This document shows, in pieces, positions 1 to 7,707 of a stretch of 25,626 bases of DNA. Within the stretch, counting starts at the first letter, position 1. Each line of letters opens with the position of its first letter. This DNA is from Mageeibacillus sp. UBA1212 (GTDB taxonomy: Bacteria > Bacillota > Clostridia > UBA1212). The notes below the pieces were generated by a model that was given only the letters and a program-made list of their open reading frames with translations, was not told the origin of the DNA and did no database searches. The translations under genes and the position numbers were made by a program. Where the stretch lies: the NCBI GenBank assembly GCA_002309655.1, contig DBXM01000051.1:75328-100953 (forward strand), written 5' to 3'.

Positions 1-675
1 GCAGCCGCCGCACATTCCCGTGCCGTCTATCATAATCGGGTTCATCGAGGCGGTGACCGGAACCCCGAACGGCTTCGCGGCGAGAGTCACGAACTTCATC
101 ATGATCAAAGGCCCAATCGTCACGATCATGTCGAAGGTCTCGCCCGCCTCAAGCATCTCCTTGAGCGGAACCGTAACGTTGCCCTGCCTCGCGTAGCTAC
201 CGTCGTCCGTCATCACCACGAGCCTGTCCGAGCACGCCCTGAACTCATCTTCGAGAATCAGAAGGTCTTTGCTCCTGAAGCCGATTATGCTGGTGACTTC
301 CGCCCCGAGTCTCGCGAACTCCTCAGCCACGGGAAGCGCGATCGCGCAGCCCACGCCGCCGCCGACAATGCACACCTTTTTAATGCCTTCGGTGTGGGTG
401 GGCTCTCCGAGCGGGCCGGCGAAGTCCTGAATGAACTCGCCCTGTTCCTTGCGGTTCAGAAGCTCTGTGGTAGCCCCGACGATCTGGAATATGATCTTCA
501 CGGTGCCCTTTTCGGGGTCGGTTCCGGCGACGGTAAGAGGAATTCTCTCGCCTTCCTCATCGACGCGCAGAATGATGAACTGCCCGGGCCTGGCCTTTTT
601 TGCGACCAGCGGCGCCTCGATCTCCATCTGCGTCACGGTCGGATTAAGTTCTTTTTTGGTTGCGATTCTGTACAT
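1..675 (-). CDS. nfnA: NfnA-type FAD/NAD-binding electron-transfer subunit (partial, C-terminus off the left edge)
   Basis: Ferredoxin-NADP reductase-like subunit of the NfnA / sulfide dehydrogenase / dihydroorotate dehydrogenase electron-transfer family. In characterised NfnAB this subunit holds FAD and a [2Fe-2S] cluster and takes part in electron bifurcation between NADH, ferredoxin and NADPH in the cytosol. Visible here are 225 residues: the FAD-domain motif RPGQF (29-33), R-I-P-L-T (44-48), the nucleotide-binding glycine run G-G-G-V-G-C-A (about 105-111), and the start of the cysteine cluster D-G-T-G-M-C-G-G-C (C222, C225). The remaining cysteines and about 50 residues lie beyond the window edge. 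The ATG at 675 has an AGGGAAG ribosome site about 9 nt upstream. It sits 53 bp behind the HerA-like gene on the same strand, so co-transcription is possible. The partner subunit (NfnB / GltD-like) would be expected next, to the left. PyrK is an alternative, but the lack of pyrimidine genes and the family-typical opening M-Y-R-I favour NfnA. Confidence 0.85.
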   Translation of the reverse strand, partial: MYRIATKKELNPTVTQMEIEAPLVAKKARPGQFIILRVDEEGERIPLTVAGTDPEKGTVKIIFQIVGATTELLNRKEQGEFIQDFAGPLGEPTHTEGIKKVCIVGGGVGCAIALPVAEEFARLGAEVTSIIGFRSKDLLILEDEFRACSDRLVVMTDDGSYARQGNVTVPLKEMLEAGETFDMIVTIGPLIMMKFVTLAAKPFGVPVTASMNPIMIDGTGMCGGC

Positions 676-728
676 AACTTACTTCCCTGCCTATTTCATA
701 AATGAATGAATGATTAACAATCACCGGT

Positions 729-2462
729 TTATTTTTTGTTGCCGAAAATGCCGCGGATTATCGAAGTCGCTCCCTGTCTGATCACGCTCGAGAGAGCCGA
801 TCTCGCCGCCCGCTTCGCAATCGTTCCGCCGGTAACTCCCTTGCCGCCAGTCAGAGAACCTACAATTCCGCTGCTGACCGAACTCGCCACCGACGAAGCC
901 GCGCTTGTTGCCGCTTTCTTGGCGGTGCCGACCACCGCGTCCTGGGCGGCGTTCTTTTTCTTCGAATCCTGAGCGGCTTTCTTTTCGGCCTCTTTTGCCT
1001 GCCGGGCCTCTTCCTTTTCGGCCTCTTTGAGGCGCTTCTGTTCCTCTTTTTCCAGCTTTTGCTGCTCTTTTTCCTGCTTGAGCTGTTCTTTTTCCGCCGC
1101 TTTCCGCTCTTTTTCTTCCTCCAGCCGCTGCTTTTCCGCCTGCTTCGCGGCCTCTTCCTCTTCCTCGGCCCGCTTCATTTCGCGCCTCGCGGCAGCGATG
1201 ATTTCATATGCGGACTCGCGGTCGAGCCTGTCGCGGTACTTGAGTTCAAGCTCATCCCCATTAATGACGCTCTCGATTTTGTCCACGTCGGTGGCGCCCA
1301 TAAGGCTCTGAGGCGGCAGAATCTTCGCGTTTTCAACTATCGACGGAACGCCTTTTTCGTCCAGGAAGCTCACCAGCGCCTCGCCGGTTCCCAGCGCCAT
1401 CAGCGCCTCTTCGGTGTCGAAGGAAGGATTCACCCTGAACGCCTTCGCGGCCGCCTTGACGGACTTCTGCTCGTTCGGCGTGTACGCTCTCAGGCAGTGC
1501 TGGATGCGGTTGCTGAGCTGCGCCAGCACCTCGTCGGGAATGTCGGACGGCGACTGGGTCACAAAATAGACGCCGACGCCCTTCGACCTTATAAGTTTAA
1601 CGACTCTGACGATCTTCTGGACAAGCGTCTTGGGTGCGTCGTCGAAAAGAACGTGCGCCTCGTCGAAGAAGAAAATGATTCTCGGCTTCTCGAGGTCGCC
1701 CACCTCCGGCAGCTTCTCGAAAAGCGCCGTCAGCATCCAGAGCAGGAACGTCGCGTAAACCTTCGGGCTGTTGATCAGCCTGGCGCTGTTGAGAATGTTG
1801 ATATACCCGCGGCCGTTGTAGTCGGTGCGCATCCAATCCCTGATGTCAAGTCCGGGCTCGCCGAAAACGATCTCGCCGCCCTCGTTCGAGAACTCGAGAA
1901 GCGCCCTCTGAATCGCTCCGATGCTGGCGGTCGACACCAGTCCGTACTCTGTCGTGAACTCCTTCCGGTTGTCGCCGACAAACTGCACCATCGCGCGCAG
2001 GTCCTTGAAATCAATCAGGTTGAGACCGTTCTCGTCGGCCACGCGGAAGACGATATTCATGACGCCGGTCTGCACCTCGGTGAGGTTGAGAAGCCTCGAC
2101 AGGAGCTGCGGACCCATGTCGGAAACGGTCACGCGCACCGGCGTTCCCTGGTCCCCGAAAATGTCCCAGAACCGCGTAGGGTAGGCTTTGTACTCCCAGC
2201 CGTCGATCCCGAACCGCTCGATTCGCTTCCTCATGTCCTCCGTGTCGCGCCCGGGCTCGCACATTCCCGAAAGGTCGCCCTTCACGTCGCTGAAGAACAC
2301 GGGAACGCCCATGTCCGAAAACGACTCCGCGAGCACCTTCATCGTTATCGTCTTGCCGGTGCCTGTGGCGCCCGAGATGATTCCGTGGCGGTTGGCCATC
2401 TTCGGCAGAAGGAAGAGCCGCTTGTCCGAATTCGCTATCCAGATCTTTCCGTCTTTAAACAT
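729..2462 (-). CDS. HerA/YjgR-like P-loop ATPase, DUF853 family
   Basis: A 577-residue P-loop ATPase of the FtsK/HerA superfamily, DUF853 (E. coli YjgR-like) branch. The family is widespread but its role is not firmly known; DNA-translocase-like activity is inferred from fold only. Walker A is G-A-T-G-T-G-K-T (31-38), Walker B with catalytic Glu is F-F-F-D-E-A-H (264-270), a polar sensor segment V-T-Q-S-P-S-D-I-P starts near 301, and an Arg-bearing segment Q-L-S-N-R-I follows near 315. After the ATPase core (about 1-410), residues about 425-515 are almost pure Glu/Lys/Ala/Gln, a long predicted coiled coil. The protein ends in a Gly/Ser/Ala-rich tail with amphipathic basic segments. The ATG at 2462 has GGAGGG 8 nt upstream. 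It lies between a lipoprotein gene (60 bp upstream) and nfnA; neither neighbour explains its function. No NurA nuclease gene is adjacent, unlike archaeal HerA. Confidence 0.88.
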   Translation of the reverse strand: MFKDGKIWIANSDKRLFLLPKMANRHGIISGATGTGKTITMKVLAESFSDMGVPVFFSDVKGDLSGMCEPGRDTEDMRKRIERFGIDGWEYKAYPTRFWDIFGDQGTPVRVTVSDMGPQLLSRLLNLTEVQTGVMNIVFRVADENGLNLIDFKDLRAMVQFVGDNRKEFTTEYGLVSTASIGAIQRALLEFSNEGGEIVFGEPGLDIRDWMRTDYNGRGYINILNSARLINSPKVYATFLLWMLTALFEKLPEVGDLEKPRIIFFFDEAHVLFDDAPKTLVQKIVRVVKLIRSKGVGVYFVTQSPSDIPDEVLAQLSNRIQHCLRAYTPNEQKSVKAAAKAFRVNPSFDTEEALMALGTGEALVSFLDEKGVPSIVENAKILPPQSLMGATDVDKIESVINGDELELKYRDRLDRESAYEIIAAARREMKRAEEEEEAAKQAEKQRLEEEKERKAAEKEQLKQEKEQQKLEKEEQKRLKEAEKEEARQAKEAEKKAAQDSKKKNAAQDAVVGTAKKAATSAASSVASSVSSGIVGSLTGGKGVTGGTIAKRAARSALSSVIRQGATSIIRGIFGNKK

Positions 2463-2522
2463 TGAAATTTTCCCTCCGTTTAGGGGTTTTTAAATACTCT
2501 GTGCCGGCCGCTTTCCGTTGTT

Positions 2523-4817
2523 TTACGCGCCCTTCGAGAGCTTTTCGATGAGGTTGCCGACCGCGTTACGTCTCGCGTAGAACACGGCGGGGTCTTCGTT
2601 GTAATCGGAGAGCGACGTCGTTATCGACCTGATGACCGTTTTCGTATCCTCGCTGCCGATAAGCTTTTCGAGCATCGTAAGGTACTCGTAATCCTCGATT
2701 CCGTCGCGAACGCACTCGAGCCTGAGGCTTCCGACCGGTCCGTATATGCCGAACGGCTTGCCGCAGTAGAGGAGCACACCGTTTCCACAGACGTCGAAAA
2801 CGCCCTCCTGGATCTCGTGCTTCGGGTCGACTCCGTAATTGTTCTCGCGGAAGGCCCAGTCGTTGACGAGGTAGTAGAGGAAGCCGTCGACTCCGTAGAG
2901 CTTCTGCTGCCAGAACATCTCCCTGTAGCGCACCGCGTCGGTGTCGATGATAAGAGTGATCTCCGGGTTGCTCGGAACGCGCGTCACGTACCACCAGACC
3001 TCTTCGCCGCGTTTTTGCGCCTCTTTCATCCTCTCCCGGAACGTGCCGAGATTCTGCTCGAGCTTCGGCGTCATCCTCATGTAGAGCGACGGGTTGCGCG
3101 CGAACTCCTCCCACGTGTTGAAGAAGAACGTGTGCGGGCACCACGCGGTAACGCTGCCCTTGAGGTACTCGAAAAAGTCTGTCTTGCTCTCGCCGTCGAG
3201 CGCGAAGTTGAGGTGCGTCGGCACGATGAGCTTGTAGCCCGGGAAGTTCTCCTTGAGGACCTTCGCGTAGTGTCTGATGTCGTCGAGCATGCTCACGTCG
3301 GCGGGTTCGTCAACCGGATAGAAGTACGCCTTTTCGAGCCACGCGGGGTTCTGAGACAAGTAATTGTACGAGGTTTTCGCGGTGTCAGCGTTCACGTTCC
3401 CTTTAAAGCCGACAGGCTGGAACGCTACAACGCGCGGGTTTTCGACGTATTCCCTGACCCTCGGATCGGAGAACGAGCCGTCCTCGGAATAGTAAGGAAG
3501 GTTGTACGCGCAGATCCTGTTTTCGAGCAGAAAATCGTAGTATTTCTTGTAGAGAACGCCGTCGTCGCCCTCGTATTTTTCGTGGTACATATAGATGTTG
3601 TACCAGGAGAGGTCCATCTGCGTCTTGCAGGAGGTCTCGTCGGGAAGCGTGAAATCCCACACTCGGCAGAAAACGTCGGCTGTCTTGATGACCTCCCCTG
3701 CGGAGTTTTTGAGATTCACGGTAGCCTTGTAGAAGCCCGCTTCGGCGTCTTTTCCGGCTGTCACCTTTATGACGAAGCTCTTCGACTTCCCCGCGGCGAC
3801 CGAAAAAGGTTCCGCGTTCGGCCATACAGGGTCGATGATCCGCTCGCCGTCGACGTCAAAATAGTATCCCTCCAGGATCTCCGTCCGGAGTGACGAACCG
3901 CCGCCGTTCGCGAATCCGTCTGTTTCCAGCCTAAGACCGTCGAGATCTTTGCCGGCGAACAGTACAAGCTGGCAGTCCTCCGCCTCGTTTCTCGCGAGAT
4001 TTATAAGATAGGTGTCATGTCCGAGGAACTTCGCGTCCTTGTCGTCTTCGGCAGTTCGCGTGAACGTGTGCATGAAGCGCATCGTTATCGAAGGTTCCTC
4101 GCAGGCGGCCTTTTTCGCCTTGTAGCTTTTGTACTCCTCAGGAACCTCGCCTTCCGCGGTCAGTATCGTCTTCAGCTTTTTCGCCTCGGCCTTCGTGAAC
4201 GGGTCAACGGGCTTCATGTCGACGCCGCAGATCTTCCTTGCCGTCTTCAGGTCCTTCGCGAAGATCATCTCGGAGATCGTTATCGACTCGCCCTCGGAAA
4301 CGGCTCTGAAAACGAAGTCAAATCTAAAATACGAGTAGTCGCCGGTCGCCGCGCCTTTCATCGCCGTCAGGTCGAAAAGCACGTACGTCCACTTCCCGTC
4401 GGTGTTGTCGTACCACGAGTTGCCGTGGAACGCCACATTCGGGAAAAACTGCTCGTTTGTGTTGAAATAAAGCTCGAAATTGTTGTCTGAAAGGCCTTCG
4501 CCCTTGACCTTGAGCACCACGAACGGGTACTTGTCGTAGCTGACGGGCTTGATCTTTTTCGCCTTGAGATAGTATGAGAAAAGGAACTGGGCGAACGGGT
4601 CCGCGGGGTTCGCGTAGCTCGTCTTCACGCACGGAGCCGTCTTGCCGCCCTCTTTCGGGTACGTGACAAGGCACTCGTTGGCGCTGAAGCACGTTCTGAG
4701 CGCCTCCGCGTCGTCGAGTTTTACGGTGACTGTGCCCGCCGGATACGCGCCGCACCCGGGCAGAATGATCACCGACGCGATAACGGCCGCCAGCAAAAAT
4801 GAGACAATCTTTTTCAT
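2523..4817 (-). CDS. DUF4091 / GH123-like surface lipoprotein
   Basis: A 764-residue predicted lipoprotein. Residues 1-21 are a signal peptide ending in L-P-G-C, with Cys22 as the lipidated residue. Residues about 60-190 look like a beta-sandwich domain, and 250-385 a second beta domain that ends in V-W-D-F-T-L-P. Residues about 395-745 form a TIM-barrel-like region of the DUF4091/GH123 type, with Y-P-V-D-E-P (D503, E504) placed like the Asp-Glu pair that GH123 N-acetylgalactosaminidases use for substrate-assisted catalysis, and a late R-D-G-I-E-D-Y-E-Y-L signature near 720 typical of DUF4091. It probably acts on glycans outside the membrane; the substrate is unknown. The start at 4817 was chosen over an upstream in-frame ATG at 4931, because only here does a signal peptide follow and a GGGGGAA ribosome site precede. 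A dedicated promoter lies 85 bp upstream. Confidence 0.82.
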   Translation of the reverse strand: MKKIVSFLLAAVIASVIILPGCGAYPAGTVTVKLDDAEALRTCFSANECLVTYPKEGGKTAPCVKTSYANPADPFAQFLFSYYLKAKKIKPVSYDKYPFVVLKVKGEGLSDNNFELYFNTNEQFFPNVAFHGNSWYDNTDGKWTYVLFDLTAMKGAATGDYSYFRFDFVFRAVSEGESITISEMIFAKDLKTARKICGVDMKPVDPFTKAEAKKLKTILTAEGEVPEEYKSYKAKKAACEEPSITMRFMHTFTRTAEDDKDAKFLGHDTYLINLARNEAEDCQLVLFAGKDLDGLRLETDGFANGGGSSLRTEILEGYYFDVDGERIIDPVWPNAEPFSVAAGKSKSFVIKVTAGKDAEAGFYKATVNLKNSAGEVIKTADVFCRVWDFTLPDETSCKTQMDLSWYNIYMYHEKYEGDDGVLYKKYYDFLLENRICAYNLPYYSEDGSFSDPRVREYVENPRVVAFQPVGFKGNVNADTAKTSYNYLSQNPAWLEKAYFYPVDEPADVSMLDDIRHYAKVLKENFPGYKLIVPTHLNFALDGESKTDFFEYLKGSVTAWCPHTFFFNTWEEFARNPSLYMRMTPKLEQNLGTFRERMKEAQKRGEEVWWYVTRVPSNPEITLIIDTDAVRYREMFWQQKLYGVDGFLYYLVNDWAFRENNYGVDPKHEIQEGVFDVCGNGVLLYCGKPFGIYGPVGSLRLECVRDGIEDYEYLTMLEKLIGSEDTKTVIRSITTSLSDYNEDPAVFYARRNAVGNLIEKLSKGA

Positions 4818-4902
4818 ACGCGTTCCCCCGAAAATGTAGCGCTCCGAAGCCGTCAGGCGCCGCCGCGCTTTTAAAAAAACCGTCAAGGAATTATCCGTTT
4901 TT

Positions 4903-4931
4903 ATTATAACATCGGCACGTACCGTTTTCAA
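4903..4931 (-). promoter_or_regulatory. Sigma-A-type promoter for the DUF4091 lipoprotein gene
   Basis: On the minus strand TTGAAA (4926-4931) is followed by exactly 17 nt and then consensus TATAAT (4903-4908). The -35 box overlaps the hemZ stop codon. The predicted transcript begins near 4896, giving a leader of about 80 nt before the ATG at 4817. This suggests the lipoprotein gene can be expressed independently of the recJ-hemZ block. Confidence 0.78.
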
Positions 4932-6433
4932 GAAAAAAGCGCCTGCAAAGCCTCTTCCTTCCTGCTTTTAACGGTCTCCGCCGCGGTGTAGTACTCGTCT
5001 ACGCTTTTCGTGTTGAAAAAGCGCTTTATAAAGCGGCCGCCGTCCTTGACGACCTTTGTGACTGCCCCAGCGCCGCACGCGACGACGGTCATATCCTCCT
5101 CCATAATGTGGATGTTGTAAGGGCTCTCCATGCCGGGCCTGCAGTAGCTCACGTTTTCGTTGTTGCCCACGCAGTTTTTCTGGCGGTACATATAAAACGG
5201 TCTGAGTCCGTTTGCGTGCGCGAATTCGAAGCCGGCGTCGCACATTTTTTCGGTTTCCAGAGCGCGCACCCTCGACTTCATAATATCATCCTTCGCGAGC
5301 CTCGAGGCGCGTTTCAGGGCGAGCGTGTGGACCGTAAGGCCGTCGGGACCCATTTCCCCGATCTCGTCGAGCGTATGCGCGAAATCCTCAGCGCTCTCGC
5401 CGGGAAGGCCCGCGATCAGGTCCATGTTTATATTCGTAAAGCCCAGCTTTCTCGCGAGCCGGAAAGCCTCTTCGGTCTGCTCAGGCGTATGCGCCCTGCC
5501 TATAGTTCTGAGGGTCTCCGCGTTCATCGTCTGCGGGTTGATGCTGACGCGCGTCGCTCCGCACTCCTTCGCGGCCGCGAGCTTATCTAAGGTTATCGTG
5601 TCAGGCCTTCCCGCCTCGACCGAAAATTCGTCGATCCCATCGCTTCCGAAAAGCTCCGTGATCTTGTTCATCACGCGCGCGAGCTGCTCCGCCGAAATCG
5701 AAGTCGGAGTTCCGCCGCCGATGTAAACGCTTGAAGGCTTCAGTTTCCCGCTCATAAGGGCTGCCGTAAACTCAAGCTCCTCGCAAAGCCTGTCTATATA
5801 CTCGTCGATCCGCTTCGCGTACCTCGCGACGGGACTTGATCCGAACGTGCAGTAGGAGCAGATCGTTGGGCAGAAAGGAATGCTGACGTAAAGCCCGCAT
5901 TCGCCGTCCTTTGCCCCGAGAAAACGTTTTTGATTGTTAAACGTCTCCGTACAGAGGGCGGTCTTCTTCTCGGAGGTACCGAAAAAGCGCATAAAATGCT
6001 CCCTCGCCTCATCTTCCGAAAGCCCCGCCTTGAGAAGATTGTGAAAAACCTTGGTCGGTCTGACTCCGGTCAGTGCTCCCCACGGAGACTCGTAACCGTA
6101 AACGCCTTTCAGCTTCATATAAAGCTGGCGCTTGAGAAGGTTCTTGCCGTCCGCAAGCTCCGGGTGCGCCGCCAGCACCGGGTCGTCGGCGAAAGCGTCC
6201 CTGCGCGCAGTCTCTTCGTCAAAAAAAATGACACCATCCCCGCCTGCGCCGCTCAAAGCAAGCGCGCCGGCAGCTCCGGTGCCCGTTCTCCCGCTGCCGG
6301 CGGCGCGCAAAAAGTCCGCCCCTTCCGCACCCGGGTGAAGTTCCGGCATGCCGTAAAGATGAGCGAAAATCTGCATCGCCTCGTAAAAATGCATCGGCAC
6401 ATATTCGTCGCCGCAGTAAAAATCGAGAGTCAT
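4928..6433 (-). CDS. hemZ: Radical-SAM coproporphyrinogen dehydrogenase-like HemZ
   Basis: A 501-residue radical SAM protein of the HemN/HemZ group, assigned to oxygen-independent coproporphyrinogen III oxidation; many HemN-like paralogs have other or unproven roles. The [4Fe-4S]/SAM motif is C188-x3-C192-x2-C195 within I-P-F-C-P-T-I-C-S-Y-C, followed by Y-I-G-G-G-T-P-T-S (SAM-binding glycines) and a HemN-like segment E-A-G-R-P-D-T-I-T. The roughly 175-residue N-terminal extension before the radical SAM core distinguishes HemZ from HemN. A low-complexity Gly/Ala-rich stretch (about 44-66) interrupts that extension. The ATG at 6433 has AGGGAAAG upstream. It follows an MBL-fold hydrolase gene by 115 bp, in the usual clostridial rel-dtd-MBL-hemZ order. 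No other haem genes are visible in the window. Confidence 0.9.
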   Translation of the reverse strand: MTLDFYCGDEYVPMHFYEAMQIFAHLYGMPELHPGAEGADFLRAAGSGRTGTGAAGALALSGAGGDGVIFFDEETARRDAFADDPVLAAHPELADGKNLLKRQLYMKLKGVYGYESPWGALTGVRPTKVFHNLLKAGLSEDEAREHFMRFFGTSEKKTALCTETFNNQKRFLGAKDGECGLYVSIPFCPTICSYCTFGSSPVARYAKRIDEYIDRLCEELEFTAALMSGKLKPSSVYIGGGTPTSISAEQLARVMNKITELFGSDGIDEFSVEAGRPDTITLDKLAAAKECGATRVSINPQTMNAETLRTIGRAHTPEQTEEAFRLARKLGFTNINMDLIAGLPGESAEDFAHTLDEIGEMGPDGLTVHTLALKRASRLAKDDIMKSRVRALETEKMCDAGFEFAHANGLRPFYMYRQKNCVGNNENVSYCRPGMESPYNIHIMEEDMTVVACGAGAVTKVVKDGGRFIKRFFNTKSVDEYYTAAETVKSRKEEALQALFS

Positions 6434-6466
6434 CCGCTTTCCCTTATGATTTTAAATATTACATGT

Positions 6467-6491
6467 TCCGGGATCAAAACACGCTCCCGGA
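6467..6491 (-). other. Inverted repeat in the hemZ leader
   Basis: A perfect 7-bp inverted repeat TCCGGGA / TCCCGGA with an 11-nt loop lies about 35-60 nt upstream of the hemZ start. There is no U-run after it, so it does not look like a normal intrinsic terminator. It may be an RNA processing or stability element, or chance. Confidence 0.35.
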
Positions 6492-6548
6492 TCCGCGTTT
6501 TTACCTAATTTTAGGCGTTTCTACCTGTTATAAGGCGCTTTCGACGGT

Positions 6549-7175
6549 TCAAAGCTCGCGGTCGATCATGCTCGGCTCGCCGTGTCCAGGCAAAATGACC
6601 GTCTCACCCGGAAATCCCGCGAGGCGTCCGAGCGAGCGCATTATGGTCGGATAGCTTCCGCCCTTGAAATCAGTTCTCCCGATGCCGCCGTCCGCAAAAA
6701 GCGTGTCGCCGGTAAACATGTACTCGTCCTTCTCGCACCACAGGCAGACCGACCCGGGCGTGTGCCCCGGCGTATGGACCACCTTCAGTTCGAGGTCGGA
6801 ACCCGCCCCGTGAAGCCTGACAACGCTTCCCTCCGAAACGGTCATTTCGCACGGCTCGTAAACGGTCGGATTGCCGAAAAGGTCGGAAACGTTCGATTCG
6901 ATATCAGTGAGAACCGCGTTTTCGTCCGTGTGGCACATCGCCGGCGCTCCCGGGAACGCTTCGCGCATCTCCGGAAAAGTCACCGTGTGGTCGTAATGAC
7001 CGTGCGTCAGAAAAATGTATTTCAGTCTGAGACCCCTCGACCTGCACGCGGCAGCCACCTTTTCGGGAAGGCAGGCGCAGTCGACAAGAACCGCCTCGCA
7101 AAGGCCGTCCTCGGCGGGTTCCGGGTTCCAGCACAGGTAGTTGTTTGAAGGAGAAGAACAAAGTCTTAAAACCAT
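6549..7175 (-). CDS. MBL-fold metallo-hydrolase (glyoxalase II-like)
   Basis: A 208-residue metallo-beta-lactamase-fold hydrolase. Metal ligands are visible as T-H-G-H-Y-D-H (H58, H60, D62, H63), then H-T-P-G-H-T-P-G-S, G-D-T-L-F and a C-terminal L-P-G-H-G-E-P-S. This is the hydroxyacylglutathione-hydrolase-like subgroup found next to dtd and hemZ in many Clostridia; the true substrate is not established. An upstream in-frame start at 7244 would add 23 residues and overlap dtd. The ATG at 7175 was chosen because AGGATAGGG lies about 8 nt upstream and the fold begins immediately. The gap to dtd is 46 bp, consistent with one transcript. Confidence 0.88.
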   Translation of the reverse strand: MVLRLCSSPSNNYLCWNPEPAEDGLCEAVLVDCACLPEKVAAACRSRGLRLKYIFLTHGHYDHTVTFPEMREAFPGAPAMCHTDENAVLTDIESNVSDLFGNPTVYEPCEMTVSEGSVVRLHGAGSDLELKVVHTPGHTPGSVCLWCEKDEYMFTGDTLFADGGIGRTDFKGGSYPTIMRSLGRLAGFPGETVILPGHGEPSMIDREL

Positions 7176-7221
7176 TTTAAGCCCTATCCTTTCGACCGCC
7201 GCGAAAGCGCGCGGCAAACTC

Positions 7222-7698
7222 TTAAAAGATCTTTTTGCTGTCAAGAAGGATCGTGAACGGACCGTCGTTCGTGATCTCGACGGTCATGTCGGCGCGAAAA
7301 ACGCCTCTTCCGACCTTGATCCCGAGCGGAGCGCATTTTTCTTCGACGGCGTCCGCAAGGAGCCGGTAAAGCTCCTCGGCCCTCGCCGGTTCCGCCGCCG
7401 CCGTAAACGCCGGTCGCTTGCCGTGCCTCACGTCGCCCATAAGCGTAAACTGGCTGACAATAATGATCCCGCAGTCCCTTCCGGCCGCTTTCACGTCAAA
7501 AATCGAAAGATTCGTCTTGTCGTCATCGTCGCTGAAGATCCTGAGGCCCGTTATCTTGTCCGCCAGATATTTCACGTCGCGCTCGTCGTCGTCGCACGAA
7601 ACACCGAGAAGCACGTTGAGCCCCTCGCCGATCTCAGCGACAACCTTGCCGTCAACGGTTACGGAAGAATGTAACACCCTTTGCACTACCGCTCTCAT
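7222..7698 (-). CDS. dtd: D-aminoacyl-tRNA deacylase
   Basis: A 158-residue DTD that removes D-amino acids (and glycine from tRNA-Ala) from mischarged tRNAs. The opening M-R-A-V-V-Q-R-V is typical. The catalytic S-Q-F-T-L motif is at 82-86, and the Gly-cisPro motif region is N-D-G-P-F-T at 144-149. The usual motif reads G-P-V-T, so Phe148 replaces Val. The Gly-Pro pair that gives chirality selection is intact. Length matches the family (about 145-155) with a few extra C-terminal residues. It begins 9 bp after the rel stop codon with AGAGGT upstream of its ATG, a tight and widely conserved rel-dtd pairing. Confidence 0.95.
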   Translation of the reverse strand: MRAVVQRVLHSSVTVDGKVVAEIGEGLNVLLGVSCDDDERDVKYLADKITGLRIFSDDDDKTNLSIFDVKAAGRDCGIIIVSQFTLMGDVRHGKRPAFTAAAEPARAEELYRLLADAVEEKCAPLGIKVGRGVFRADMTVEITNDGPFTILLDSKKIF

Positions 7699-7707
7699 AA
7701 TTTACCT

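Noticed and set aside
1059..2465. A 468-codon open frame on the plus strand opposite the HerA-like gene
   Set aside because: Its translation is low-complexity (Phe/Leu-rich, then Arg/Val/His-rich), it has no domain signals, and it mirrors a clear P-loop ATPase gene on the other strand.
4818..4931. 38-residue N-terminal extension of the DUF4091 lipoprotein
   Set aside because: It would bury the signal peptide inside the protein and place the coding start on the promoter -35 box; the ATG at 4817 has a ribosome site and a signal peptide.
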